The notes beneath the pieces are model-generated. The model made no database searches. It was not told the origin of the DNA and worked only from the letters and a program-made list of their open reading frames with translations. This document shows positions 52,585-62,055 of a DNA stretch of 64,000 nt, piece after piece (within the stretch, counting starts at the first letter, position 1; each line of letters opens with the position of its first letter). The stretch is from Microbacterium caowuchunii (GTDB taxonomy: Bacteria; Actinomycetota; Actinomycetes; Actinomycetales; Microbacteriaceae): the NCBI RefSeq assembly GCF_008727755.1, contig NZ_CP044231.1, positions 2,604,001 through 2,668,000 of the forward strand, read 5' to 3'. The translations under genes and the position numbers were made by a program.

Positions 52585-54780
52585 TCAGGCCCGCATCCGT
52601 CGACGCTGGAGGATGAGCGCGGTGATCGCCATGATGCCGAACCCGCCGGTCAGTGCCCAGAACATCGACGTGCCCATGCCACCCGTCAGCGGCAGCGTCG
52701 GCCCTTCCACCGGGATGTTCACGATGTCGCCGTAGTCGACGTTCGACACGACCCGGATGTCGATCGGCTGGATCTGCTGGTACCCGGCGGGCGCTCGCGT
52801 CTCGGCGAGCTGGTAGGTCCCGATCGGCAGGTCCCGCACATGGAAACCGCCCTGGGCGGGATCCCTGTCGGCACCGGTGCAGTCCGCATCCGACTCGGCG
52901 ACGCAGTCGGTCACGACGATCTGCGACGACGGCACGAGCGCGGGCGTTGCCGCATCGTCGTACCGGGTCAGCGTCCACTCGGATCCGGCGAGCGCCGCCG
53001 CGGGTGTCTGGCCGTCGACCTTGTTCCAGGTGAGCGTGCCGACCAGCGGATGCGTTGTGCAGAGCCGGGTCGTCGGGTCGCACGTGCTGGGCGGGGTCTC
53101 GCCGCGCGTCACAAGGAAGTTGCCGAGCACCCCGTTCGTGTCGTCGGGGAGGGGATCGTTCACGCGCATCGCATAGTGCACGGTGGCGGTGGCCCCGGGC
53201 GCGAGCGTTCCGGTGATGGACATCTCCGTGGCTCCTGACACGACCGCGAGCGGCGTCTCGGCGACGACCGGCCCCTCCAGGTCGGCGTCATCCGCCACGT
53301 CGGCGAATCGGTCGACCTGATCGACCTGCACCGGAACACGGCCCGGGTTGTGGAAGGTGAGCTCGTACGAGACGAGGTCACCGGCGGTCACAGAGGTTCC
53401 CGATACCGGAATCGAGCTCTTCGCCCTTTCGAGCACCGGAGGGTACGGGTCGGCTGCGGTCGTGGACGAGTTGTTCGCCTCGTTCGGGTCGTGCTCGTTG
53501 CCTTCGATGTGGGCCGTGTTGATGACCTGACTCCCGGGAGCGGTGATCTCGGTCATTACCTTCGCCGACATCTGCACTTCCGTGGTCTCATTCACCTCCA
53601 GCGCACCGAGCACGCATGTCAGGGCGCGGCCCACGACCGTGCACCCCTCGGTCGTCGACGCGACCTCGCCCAGTCCTTCCGGCACGGTGTCGGTGAGGAC
53701 GCTGCCACTGGACACGTGTTCCGGCCCGTGGTTGGTGACGGTCATGGTGTAGTTCAGCGTGTCGCCCACCGCGTATTGCGCGGGGCCGTCCTTGACGATT
53801 CCGAGGTCGACGTCACCACCCGGCGCGCTCGTGCCGTCGTTGTTGCTCGTCGGGGGACCCGTCAACTGGGCGGCGAGGGTGAAGGAGATGTTCCCCCCGC
53901 CGGTGGAATCCATGTCGACCAGGAAGACCGCGCCGGTCTTGTTGTCCGAGAAACCGAGGCGTCCGTTGCCGAGCGTCCAAGCCGCACCGAACTGGCGCCC
54001 GTCCGTGTTCGGGATCGGATTGGGGAACGACGTCACCACGAACGTGCCCGCCGGCTGTTCCGTGATCACGAAGATGTGCGTGGGCGACGCACCGACGAGG
54101 CTTCCGCGGGTGCCCAGGAAGTCTCTGCCGCCCACCCAGGTGAAGTCGGCGACGCCCTCTATTCTCTGGCTGTTCGCGGTGAACGTGATCTTGGTCGCCG
54201 TCTTCTGCGCGACGTCGACCGCCCACATGGTCTTGTTGTGGTTCGAGTTGTTGTAATCGCGGACGTACAGCAGATGACTGTTGCCGCCTGGACCCGGAAT
54301 GCCGCCGAAGGCGCCCTGTGTGTAGGTATTCACGTTGCCGCCCGTCGACGGCTCCGGGGCGGGCAGGCCAGCGATCCTGCCGAGGTCGACGGTCACTCCG
54401 TCCTGACCGATCTTCACCAGGTTGTTCGTGCCGTTCGCATCCTCGTTCGCCCGGATGCCGTAGATGAATCCGTCGTTGGTGTTGAAGCCGATGGCGTTGT
54501 AGCCGATGCCGTCGGCGGTGCCGAGGTCGGTCAGCGCGAGGTTGCCGTTCTGCTGCTGGCCGCCGAGCAGGGTGGTCGGAATGTGCTGCCCGATGAACAC
54601 CTGCGGGTACAGCGGGTTGAACGCCACCGGAGGCGCCGCCTCGTCCGCGGCCTGCGCAGCGGGGGCGGCGACGGTTGCGGGTACGGCCACACCGAGGAGC
54701 GCGACGCCGAAGAGGAGCACCGCGCGCGCCGCACGGGGCAGCCTTCTCACGCGTCGTGACATGGGTGTGGGGTGTGGCAC
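52585..54780 (-). CDS. Large LPXTG surface adhesin / minor pilin with DUF11 and SpaA domains
   Basis: The 731-residue secreted protein has a signal peptide ending at AAQA (about residue 44) and a large N-terminal domain with propeller-like repeats (about 45-330). DUF11 (about 350-470, DLGIVKDGPAQYAVGDTLNY) and a second beta domain follow. A SpaA/prealbumin-like domain comes next, with the isopeptide Lys in LTWNKVD and E-box Glu in YQLAETRAPAGY, and then LPLTG at 696-700 with a membrane helix and basic tail. GTG 54780, 8 nt after GAGG, is chosen; ATG 54762 is also possible. It is probably the pilus tip or accessory adhesin. Confidence 0.85.
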   Translation of the reverse strand: MPHPTPMSRRVRRLPRAARAVLLFGVALLGVAVPATVAAPAAQAADEAAPPVAFNPLYPQVFIGQHIPTTLLGGQQQNGNLALTDLGTADGIGYNAIGFNTNDGFIYGIRANEDANGTNNLVKIGQDGVTVDLGRIAGLPAPEPSTGGNVNTYTQGAFGGIPGPGGNSHLLYVRDYNNSNHNKTMWAVDVAQKTATKITFTANSQRIEGVADFTWVGGRDFLGTRGSLVGASPTHIFVITEQPAGTFVVTSFPNPIPNTDGRQFGAAWTLGNGRLGFSDNKTGAVFLVDMDSTGGGNISFTLAAQLTGPPTSNNDGTSAPGGDVDLGIVKDGPAQYAVGDTLNYTMTVTNHGPEHVSSGSVLTDTVPEGLGEVASTTEGCTVVGRALTCVLGALEVNETTEVQMSAKVMTEITAPGSQVINTAHIEGNEHDPNEANNSSTTAADPYPPVLERAKSSIPVSGTSVTAGDLVSYELTFHNPGRVPVQVDQVDRFADVADDADLEGPVVAETPLAVVSGATEMSITGTLAPGATATVHYAMRVNDPLPDDTNGVLGNFLVTRGETPPSTCDPTTRLCTTHPLVGTLTWNKVDGQTPAAALAGSEWTLTRYDDAATPALVPSSQIVVTDCVAESDADCTGADRDPAQGGFHVRDLPIGTYQLAETRAPAGYQQIQPIDIRVVSNVDYGDIVNIPVEGPTLPLTGGMGTSMFWALTGGFGIMAITALILQRRRMRA

Positions 54781-54825
54781 GGGACCGACCTCTGGTTTTC
54801 GCATGATCTGTGACAAAGGGTGCAT

Positions 54826-54861
54826 ACCGTGGGGACGCATTCGGAGATGCGCCCCCACGGT
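54826..54861 (-). terminator. Hairpin between backbone pilin and adhesin genes
   Basis: ACCGTGGGGACGCAT (54826-54840) pairs with 54847-54861 (one mismatch) around a 6-nt loop, beginning 13 bp after the backbone pilin stop. It could be a partial terminator that keeps the backbone transcript more abundant than the adhesin and sortase messages. Confidence 0.7.
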
Positions 54862-54873
54862 GTGCGGATGGTG

Positions 54874-56403
54874 CTAGCTGTTCGCCCGGGCGCGGCGGCG
54901 GTTCACCAGCACGAGGCCGACGGCGATCGCAGCGGCAGCGCCACCGGCGTAGAGCAGGATGAGCTGGCCGTTGGCACCGGTGAGCGGAAGGTCAGGGCCA
55001 TCGACCGGGGTGTTGACGAGGTCCAGGTTGAGGACAGCAGGTGTCGCCCCGGCGGTGACGGTGACACCGGTGAAGGCGGCGGCGCCGGTCGGAAGCAGGT
55101 AACCGGTGGGGGCCGCGATCTCCTTCACCACGTAGCAGCGCTCGACCGCGTCCACCGAGGGGTTCACGGAGTCGCTGACGAACAGACCCGGGATGGCGAC
55201 CACACCGGACGCGTTCGACGTGAACGTCGACGCGGTGCCCACCGTGATGGGCCCTGTTGCGACATCCGCTACGGCCGCCGTGCAGTCCGCCGCGTACGGC
55301 GTCACGGCGTTGTAGACCTCGAACCTGGCGCCCTCCAGGAGCCCGGTCGTACCGGTCGTACCGGCCGCGCGCTTCAGCAGTTCGACGCTGCCCCAGTTGA
55401 CGGTGACCTCATTCGACTCCACCGTCTCGTCACCGGAGAACTCCGCCGTGTTGTGGATCACGCCATCCGCTCCGAGGGAGACGACCTTCGTGGTGAAGAC
55501 GATCTCGATCGTCTTGCCGGCCTGGACGTTCCGCGGTTCCGCGTTGAGCCATTCGAGGCCTGCGGGAGTGAAGGCGACGGTGACCTTGGTCTTGCCGGAG
55601 ACGATGGCAGCCGACACGGTGTAGTACGTGGTGTCGAGCGCCGTTCCATCGAGCTCCACCGACAGCACGCCGGTGTCGACCGGCTTCAGCCGCGCGTCGA
55701 ACGCGTCCGAGATGGCGAACTGGGTCCAGTCGCCGACCTTGCGCGGAATCTGCTGCGTCACGGGGAAGTTCTGGATCGAACCCAGTCCGTTGGTGCGGTC
55801 CAGGGTGCTCACGGTCTTGACGGGAGCGCCGGTCTCGCCGTTCTTCGGGTAGGCGTGCACGTCGTACACCCAGCCACCCTCGTGCGGCATCGGCACCGCC
55901 AGGATGAACGGCTGCGACATCTCGGTGATGCGCTCCGGGGCCGAGGTCTCGCACACCTGGTAGAAGCCGATCGGGAGGCTCGTGGTCGAGACGCCGTCCG
56001 CGCCGGTGGCGGGCATCGGGATGCCGGTGCCCAGGCTGTACCCGGAGGGCGCGGCACACGCGGAGTTCGGCTGGATCGCCCGGAGCCCCTCCCAGGTCGC
56101 CGGTGCGGTCATATCGAGCGCCGCGCCGCCGCTCTGCGTGAGCGGGTAGACCGTGAAGATGACGTCCTCGACCGGGTGGGTGAAGGTTCCGGGCTCGGGG
56201 GCTTCACTGATGTCGCCGATGGCGCCGGGGGCGGCCTGGTGCAGGTACTTGTGCACCGTGAGCGAGCCGGTCTCCGTGAAGTCGATGTTGCCGTACTCGG
56301 CCGGGGCGGCGAACGCCGCGGACGAACCACCGGCGATGGCGAGCGTGCTGAGCGCGACCACGCCGAGCGCGGCGAGGACGCGCGAGGATGTGTGTTTTTT
56401 CAT
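54874..56403 (-). CDS. SpaA-type backbone pilin, LPXTG-anchored
   Basis: The 509-residue protein has a signal peptide (MKKHTSSRVLAALGVVALST, cleavage near AFA), the pilin motif HAYPKN with the polymerising Lys187, and internal isopeptide candidates (Lys52 in LTVHKY, E-box Glu152 in YQVCETSAPE, and KEIAAPTGY later). It ends in LPLTG at 472-476, a membrane helix and a basic tail. These are the hallmarks of sortase-assembled shaft pilins of Gram-positive bacteria. ATG 56403, with GGAG 12 nt upstream, is used. It is the first gene of the pilus operon. Confidence 0.93.
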   Translation of the reverse strand: MKKHTSSRVLAALGVVALSTLAIAGGSSAAFAAPAEYGNIDFTETGSLTVHKYLHQAAPGAIGDISEAPEPGTFTHPVEDVIFTVYPLTQSGGAALDMTAPATWEGLRAIQPNSACAAPSGYSLGTGIPMPATGADGVSTTSLPIGFYQVCETSAPERITEMSQPFILAVPMPHEGGWVYDVHAYPKNGETGAPVKTVSTLDRTNGLGSIQNFPVTQQIPRKVGDWTQFAISDAFDARLKPVDTGVLSVELDGTALDTTYYTVSAAIVSGKTKVTVAFTPAGLEWLNAEPRNVQAGKTIEIVFTTKVVSLGADGVIHNTAEFSGDETVESNEVTVNWGSVELLKRAAGTTGTTGLLEGARFEVYNAVTPYAADCTAAVADVATGPITVGTASTFTSNASGVVAIPGLFVSDSVNPSVDAVERCYVVKEIAAPTGYLLPTGAAAFTGVTVTAGATPAVLNLDLVNTPVDGPDLPLTGANGQLILLYAGGAAAAIAVGLVLVNRRRARANS

Positions 56404-57053
56404 CGTGAGTGATGCTCCATTCGGGTGGATGCGGTGCGCACCCCAGCGGTAGTGAATCCAGCGGCACATCAGGGAGCGGGATCGCTGTGTCGGGTATGTG
56501 CGCGCCGGTAGTGAGGTCATTCAAAGGGCCTCGCTCCGGAGCCGACGAATCATCTACACCCGGTTCTGCACCATGGATGGCGCACCAGCACAGCCGGAAT
56601 GACCCGGGAATCTCGCGCCGAAGGTCGCGCCGGCGGGGGCCGCGGGCGTGCCCACCATGACCTCTCCGTTCCCACACGGTCGCGGCGCAGAGGACGCGGC
56701 AAGACCGATCACGAGAGAGCCACTGCGCGTGCCGCCAGACATCTCGCCAGGATCACCGCCGACAACGTCGGCCGGATCCCCGCGCCCGGCCGCGGCGATT
56801 CGCGGACTTCGCCGCCCCCGGGCACACCGTCTGCTGCCTCGCTCCGAGCGTCGGGCACGACATGATCTCGGACGAGTGGGCCTGTCTACCGGGGCTGGTT
56901 GAGCCGATTCGACGAGAGGGCTTCGCCGGAGCGATGAACTAGGGGGCCGAGACGCTCGCCCGGGAGACGCCCGCGGGCGTCGCCTCCGGCCTGCGGGTGG
57001 ACTCGCTCACCAGCATCCGCGCGTCGCCGGGTGCCAGAGGCGACACCGCATCG
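56404..57053. other. Pilus promoter region and decayed coding DNA
   Basis: No intact gene is supported. The part next to 56403 must contain the pilus promoter. Further out, a plus-strand frame at about 56801-57020 reads as ordinary protein on both sides of a TAG stop (APGHTVCCLAPSVGHDMISD before it, GAETLARETPAGVASG after it), suggesting a dead gene fragment whose family I do not recognise. Confidence 0.4.
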
Positions 57054-57740
57054 TCACATCGTCATCGACAGCAGCTGCGCGGTCCGCACCACGCTCGGCG
57101 CGATGGCGTCCGCGTCGAAGTCCTCGAGCGACACGAGGGCGACCGCCAGAGTCGATCCGGTGGCGGACGCCGACGGGACCGCCGCCGCGACGGCGAACCG
57201 GACGGGCGCCACCGTCCCCTGGGCCACCGCATAGCCCTTCTTCCGCGCGTCACGCACCGCCTCCGAGTCGCCCTCCGCCGGGGGCCGTGACGCCTCGATC
57301 GCGATCCTCGTCGCCAGTGGACCCATCGGGTGCCGGAAACCGGGCGGCGTGAAGACGTGCTCGGCGTTGGTGCTCGGCGTGACGGAGACGACGGTGGTGA
57401 GGACGTCGCCGTCCGCCGAGACGAGCGTCGCGGTGATCTCCGCCTCATTCGCCAGGTCGCGCAGCATCTGCTCCATCCCCGCCGGGAACTGCGCGGAGTA
57501 CGCGCGGGCGAGCTGAATCGTGCCCACCCCCAGCCGGTACCGCTTCTGGTCATCTCGGCTCACCAGACGGTGGCGGATCAGCGCCTCGAGGATCCGATAG
57601 AGGGGAGCGCGCTGCGTGTTGAGCCGGCGCGTCAGATCGGTGATTCCGATTCCCGCCGGGCTCTCGGCCAGGAGGTGAAGGACCTCCCCCGCCCGGGCAA
57701 CCGTCGTGGAGAACGGTTGACCTGCTTCAGTGTCAGGCAA
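57054..57740 (-). CDS. IclR-family transcriptional regulator
   Basis: The 228-residue protein has an N-terminal winged helix (STTVARAGEVLHLLAESPAGIGITDLTRRL, recognition helix RAPLYRILEALIRHRLV, wing KRYRLGVGTIQLAR) and a C-terminal effector domain with ITATLVSADGDVLTTVVSV and GPLATRIAIEA. It is slightly shorter than the family norm of about 250. It follows the ABC transporter operon, separated by a strong hairpin. It probably senses the transported compound or its product and controls the transporter and monooxygenase genes. Confidence 0.9.
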   Translation of the reverse strand: MPDTEAGQPFSTTVARAGEVLHLLAESPAGIGITDLTRRLNTQRAPLYRILEALIRHRLVSRDDQKRYRLGVGTIQLARAYSAQFPAGMEQMLRDLANEAEITATLVSADGDVLTTVVSVTPSTNAEHVFTPPGFRHPMGPLATRIAIEASRPPAEGDSEAVRDARKKGYAVAQGTVAPVRFAVAAAVPSASATGSTLAVALVSLEDFDADAIAPSVVRTAQLLSMTM

Positions 57741-57799
57741 GTATCTACTTTCGTCGCAGGTTCGGAACAGAGCAGTCTGATCATGCCATCAGAGAATGG

Positions 57800-57833
57800 C
57801 CCTCGGTGCGGCACGTGTGCGCCGCACCGAGGG
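57800..57833 (-). terminator. 12-bp-stem terminator of the ABC transporter operon
   Basis: CCCTCGGTGCGG (57800-57811) and its exact complement (57822-57833) enclose a 10-nt loop just after the binding-protein stop at 57848 and before the iclR start. Confidence 0.85.
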
Positions 57834-57847
57834 ATTGACCGCTCGCG

Positions 57848-58966
57848 TCATCCGCCGAAGAACGTGATGACCTCCTGAACGTAGGGGCCGTAACCCGTGA
57901 TCGCCTCTTCGTCCGAAAGCGTCTTGATCTTGTCGATCTCCTCGAGCGCGGGAAGGCCGCCAGGGCCGGCCATCCCGGGCATCGTGGGATACCACCCTGC
58001 CTCAGCGAGCGTCTCCTGGCCTTCGACGCTCGTGAGCCAGTTGATCCACAGCTTTCCGGCGTTCGGATGCGGTGCGTTCTCGATGAGACAGTTCCCGCTC
58101 TTCGTCCACATGTTCCCGCCGCCCTCGGCGAACGGGAAGACGAACTCGATGGGAGCGCCTTGCGCGACCGTCTCCATGAAGTACGGGTAGTACGCCAGAG
58201 CCCCGATGGGATAGGTGCCCTGCGCGACTTCCTGCAGGACGAGCGCGTCCTTGGCGACAAGGGTGACGTTCTGTTTGATCCCCTCGCGGATACCCGCGTA
58301 CTTCTCGGCATTCTCTTCAGGGGTCATCATCATCGCGAAGGTGAAGGCGGCGGCGCCACCGCCCGCGGGGCTCACCATGACGACCTTCCCCTCCCACTCC
58401 GGGGACACCAGCTCCTGCCAGCTCTTCGGGGCGTCCTCGGGATCGATCATGTCCGTGTTCACGACGAGCCCGAAAACGGAGACGTAGGGGAAGAACGCGC
58501 GGGATTCGGGACCGACCCACTCCGCCGGGATGTCCATGATCGGATCCATCTGCTGGCACCATTTGTCGAGCGCCATCGCGACGATCGGGGTGCGGCCGTC
58601 CGACGCGACATCGGCCACATAGTTGCCGGTCTGCTTCTCCTGCTCGAGCTTGGCGATGCGCTCAGCGGTCTGCAGCTGCTGGTACGTGATCTCGATCCCC
58701 GGGAAGCGTTCCTGGAACGCGTCGATGAGGGCTCGAGCGGGCGGGGGACCATAGGCGATCACCTGATTCTCGCCCGCATCCATCGCGGCGGCGTAGAGCT
58801 CTGCGAACTCTGCTTCCTCCGCGTCCGAACCGAGCGCACCGCCGTAGCCTCCTTCTTCGGCCGCCGCGCCGGGTTGCGTGGGGTCTGCCGACCCCGCGCA
58901 ACTCCCCAGCAGGGCCATGGGAACAACGAGCGCAGCTGCCATCAGCCACCGTTGGCTCCTAGACAT
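57848..58966 (-). CDS. ABC transporter substrate-binding lipoprotein (type II, ferric/AEP-like)
   Basis: The 372-residue lipoprotein has the lipobox LLGSC with Cys23. Family features are QVIAYGPPPARALIDAFQERFPGIEITYQQ at the first lobe, FGLVVNTDMIDPEDAPKSWQELVSPEW, and INWLTSVEGQETLAEAGWYPTMP near the end, as in binding proteins of the Fbp/2-aminoethylphosphonate/thiamine class. ATG 58966 follows AAAGGAAG; the longer frame to 59032 is rejected. It overlaps the permease gene by 8 bp. The tyrosines expected for direct Fe(III) coordination are not obvious, so a small organic ligand is at least as likely. Confidence 0.85.
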   Translation of the reverse strand: MSRSQRWLMAAALVVPMALLGSCAGSADPTQPGAAAEEGGYGGALGSDAEEAEFAELYAAAMDAGENQVIAYGPPPARALIDAFQERFPGIEITYQQLQTAERIAKLEQEKQTGNYVADVASDGRTPIVAMALDKWCQQMDPIMDIPAEWVGPESRAFFPYVSVFGLVVNTDMIDPEDAPKSWQELVSPEWEGKVVMVSPAGGGAAAFTFAMMMTPEENAEKYAGIREGIKQNVTLVAKDALVLQEVAQGTYPIGALAYYPYFMETVAQGAPIEFVFPFAEGGGNMWTKSGNCLIENAPHPNAGKLWINWLTSVEGQETLAEAGWYPTMPGMAGPGGLPALEEIDKIKTLSDEEAITGYGPYVQEVITFFGG

Positions 58967-60725
58967 GCACGACACTTCCTTTCGATAGGGTTGCTCTTTC
59001 GATGCGGGTGAGTCGGAGCCTGTTGAGCACACGAGCCCCTCCCGCTAGCACCGCCCAGGCCACGGCGCCGACCACGACGACCGTGAGCATGAGCAGTAGG
59101 AATATGGCGGCCGCCTCCGGCGCGTAACCCTGCCGGTAGGAGTCGTACGCCTGCACGGCGACCGTCTGCATGCTGGGCGAGGACAGCAGTACGGGAAGAC
59201 TGAGATTGCCGGCGATACCGACTCCGGCGATGAACCACCCGGCCAGGAAACTCGGGAGGACGAGCGGGACCACGACGGTGAAGAAGGTGACGATCTTCGA
59301 GGCGCCGGAGATCCGGGCCGACTCCTGCAGCTCATTCGCGATCTGCAGGACACCGCCCTCGATGGCGCGTGTGGCGACCGGGGTGACCACCACGATGAAG
59401 CCGAACAGCAGCATCACCGGGGTGCCGATCAGGTTCCGGAGCCCCGGGATGGGCAGGTAGGCCGTGATGAGGGCGAGCCCCACGAGCACTCCGGGGATGG
59501 CCACCGGTGCCCAGCTCACCGCGGCGGTGGCCGAGCGCAGGAACCGCCCGGACTGAGCGGAGAGGTGACTCATGATGAGGGCGACCGCCGCCGCGATGAA
59601 CCCGCCCACGGCCGCGAGCGCGAGCGTGAAGGCGATGAGGGAACCGGTCCGAGGGTTCGAGAGCAGCTTGTCGTAGTGCGCGGTGGTGAATCCCAGCGTC
59701 ATACCGAACATCGGCTGGAACGAACCGAGGATCATCTGGACCAGCGGGATCACACCCGCCCAGCACACGACAGCGAGGAAGACCGCCAGGAACAACCACT
59801 GGATTCGCCCATAGCTCTTCGGGTCGGGCCGGAACCCCTTTCCGGTGATGGTCGAGAACTTCCGGCCGCCCAGTACCCGCGACCGCAACAGCACCAGTGC
59901 CAGCACGAGCGCCATGAGGATCAGGGAGAGAGTGCTGGCTCCGGCATAGTTGGGCACGGACTCCTGCGCCGTCAGCGTCGTGTACACCGCGGTCGAGAAG
60001 ACGTTGATGTCCGACTGGATCCCGAACAGGAGCGGGAGCTCGAAGGCGCTGAACCCGTACGACGTCATCAGGACGAAGACGCCGAACATCGTGGGACGCA
60101 GCAGCGGCAGGGTCACGGTGAAGAACGCACTCCCCCGGCTGGCGCCGTTCATCCGCGCCGCGTCGTCCAGGGCCGCATCCATCCGCGCCATCGGCCCCAC
60201 CATGAACAGGTAGCCGACGGGCACGACGAAGCCGATGACGACGAACAGCATCGTGGGCCACCCCGACCCGAGCGGGGATCCGGTGATGCCGAACACCTCG
60301 CGCAGGAAGATGTTGACCGGCGCCGCGTTGCCGTTGACGACCAGATACCACCCGAGGCCGTAGAAGAGCGACGGGATCACCAGGATCACCGCCATCACCG
60401 GTGTCATCCAGCGCCGCAGCGGGGTGGTCGTGCGCACCGCCACCCAGGCGAGGAACGTGCCGATCGCCAGTGCTCCGAGGCTGGAGGCCGCAGAGAGGAT
60501 CACCGAGTTCAGCGATACCCGCCAGGTGCTCTCCTTGCCGAGCGTCTCCAGGAACGGAGTGATGCTCCAGGCGCCCTGTCCGGCGAGGTTGCCGACGCGG
60601 AACGCGGCCATCGCCATCATGATGGGCGGCCACAGGAAGAGGACGAACAGGATGACCAGCGCCACGCCCAGGAGCACCTTGCCGAACAGGCGCTCCCCGC
60701 GCCACTCGGCGGGCAGCCGCCTCAC
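58959..60725 (-). CDS. Fused two-domain ABC transporter permease (FbpB/PhnV-like)
   Basis: The 588-residue protein carries two permease halves with about 12 membrane spans. Each has a BPD-1 EAA loop: DDAARMNGASRGSAFFTVTLPLLRP in the first half and QESARISGASKIVTFFTVVVPLV in the second. The fusion is typical of ferric- and 2-aminoethylphosphonate-type importers. GTG 60725 overlaps the ATPase stop by 4 bp, so the long open frame upstream is excluded. It forms the membrane channel of the importer. Confidence 0.9.
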   Translation of the reverse strand: MRRLPAEWRGERLFGKVLLGVALVILFVLFLWPPIMMAMAAFRVGNLAGQGAWSITPFLETLGKESTWRVSLNSVILSAASSLGALAIGTFLAWVAVRTTTPLRRWMTPVMAVILVIPSLFYGLGWYLVVNGNAAPVNIFLREVFGITGSPLGSGWPTMLFVVIGFVVPVGYLFMVGPMARMDAALDDAARMNGASRGSAFFTVTLPLLRPTMFGVFVLMTSYGFSAFELPLLFGIQSDINVFSTAVYTTLTAQESVPNYAGASTLSLILMALVLALVLLRSRVLGGRKFSTITGKGFRPDPKSYGRIQWLFLAVFLAVVCWAGVIPLVQMILGSFQPMFGMTLGFTTAHYDKLLSNPRTGSLIAFTLALAAVGGFIAAAVALIMSHLSAQSGRFLRSATAAVSWAPVAIPGVLVGLALITAYLPIPGLRNLIGTPVMLLFGFIVVVTPVATRAIEGGVLQIANELQESARISGASKIVTFFTVVVPLVLPSFLAGWFIAGVGIAGNLSLPVLLSSPSMQTVAVQAYDSYRQGYAPEAAAIFLLLMLTVVVVGAVAWAVLAGGARVLNRLRLTRIERATLSKGSVVHV

Positions 60726-61906
60726 ACTGCCACCTCGACCATCTCGGGCGCCGGCGCGACGGCACCGTCGGACCCCCGACCGGTGGGGATCACCGAGCAC
60801 AGCTCTGCATCGACGTGCAGCCACACGTCCGCCCCCGCCTCACGCCGCAGGCTCTGCCGGCGATAGTCGCGCTCCGATTCAGCCACGCGGAGAGTCGCCG
60901 TCCCCGTCAGGATCCGGAACTCGTTCCGTGAACCGAGGAAGTCCACCCGCTCGACCGTGCCCGGAAGCCGCAGCCCCGTCCCGCGGGGAGCCTCGCCCGA
61001 GACGATCTCCGCGTTCGCGGAGCGGAAGGCGAGGACGACCTCCTCGCCGGGTCCGGCCGCTCCGGTCAGCGTTTCCTTCGGGAGGCTGACATCCACGCCG
61101 GCCTCGTCCAGGTGCACGGTGATCGCGTCGGCGTACGATGCGCTCACCGAACCCTTGAGCAGGTTCTCGAAGCCCACGAATTTCGCGACGAACTCGTTCG
61201 TCGGTTTCGCGAAGATCTCCGCCGGTGTGCCGGTCTGCTCCAGCAGCCCCGACTGCATCACGATGATCCGATCCGAGAGGTGCATCGCCTCCTCGAGGTC
61301 GTGCGTCACGTAGATCGAGGTGGTGCCGTTGTCCCGGTGCATGCGCAGGATCTCGTCGCGCACCTGCCGGCGCAACGAGGGATCGAGGTTGGAGAGCGGC
61401 TCGTCGTACAGGATGAGTTCGGGGCGGCTGACGAGGGCACGGGCGAGCGCCACGCGTTGCTGCTGCCCCCCGGACAGCGACGTCGCCGGCCGCGTCGCGA
61501 GGTGGTCCAGTCCGACCGTCTGGAGGATCTCCTGCGCGCGCCGCAGCGCTTCAGGCTTGGCCACCTTTCGCCGCCGCAACGGGTACAAGATCGTCTCCAG
61601 CACAGTCAGATGGGGCCAGAGCGCGTAGCTCTGGAACACCATGCCCGTGCGCCGGCGCTCGGGTTGTACGTCAATGCGCTCTGCACTGTCGTACACGAGG
61701 TGGTCACCGATGCTGATCCGACCGGACGACGGCGTTTCCAGACCTGCGAGACATCGAAGCGTCGTGGTCTTACCGCAACCGCTCTCGCCGAGAAGGGTCA
61801 CGAATTCACCGTCGGCGGCCGACAGATCTGCGCCGCGGATCGCGTGATAATCGCCGAACCGCTTCTCTAGGTTGCGCACGCTTACTGAAGACAAGGGAAA
61901 CTCCAT
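60722..61906 (-). CDS. ABC transporter ATPase (FbpC/PotA-like)
   Basis: The 394-residue ATPase has Walker A GESGCGKTT at about 40-48, Q-loop VFQSYALWPHL, signature LSGGQQQRVALARAL, Walker B ELILYDEPLSNLD and H-loop YVTHDLEEA. A C-terminal TOBE domain follows from about 290 (VVLAFRSANAEIV, then GTVERVDFLGSRNEFRI). It is the first gene of an ATPase-permease-binding protein operon. Its predicted start is 149 bp from the end of the monooxygenase gene, and both are on the minus strand, so cotranscription is possible. Confidence 0.92.
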   Translation of the reverse strand: MEFPLSSVSVRNLEKRFGDYHAIRGADLSAADGEFVTLLGESGCGKTTTLRCLAGLETPSSGRISIGDHLVYDSAERIDVQPERRRTGMVFQSYALWPHLTVLETILYPLRRRKVAKPEALRRAQEILQTVGLDHLATRPATSLSGGQQQRVALARALVSRPELILYDEPLSNLDPSLRRQVRDEILRMHRDNGTTSIYVTHDLEEAMHLSDRIIVMQSGLLEQTGTPAEIFAKPTNEFVAKFVGFENLLKGSVSASYADAITVHLDEAGVDVSLPKETLTGAAGPGEEVVLAFRSANAEIVSGEAPRGTGLRLPGTVERVDFLGSRNEFRILTGTATLRVAESERDYRRQSLRREAGADVWLHVDAELCSVIPTGRGSDGAVAPAPEMVEVAV

Positions 61907-62055
61907 CGTTTGCGGTTGTCTTACCGCCCTCGTCTTCGAGGACGTCTTGCTATGAGGTCACCCCGAGAGCACCACGGGATGCTCGTCGAAAGCTGGAGGG
62001 TGACCGAGGGTGACGGGGCGGATGCGCCGATAGGACGCCGCACCACGCCCGACCC

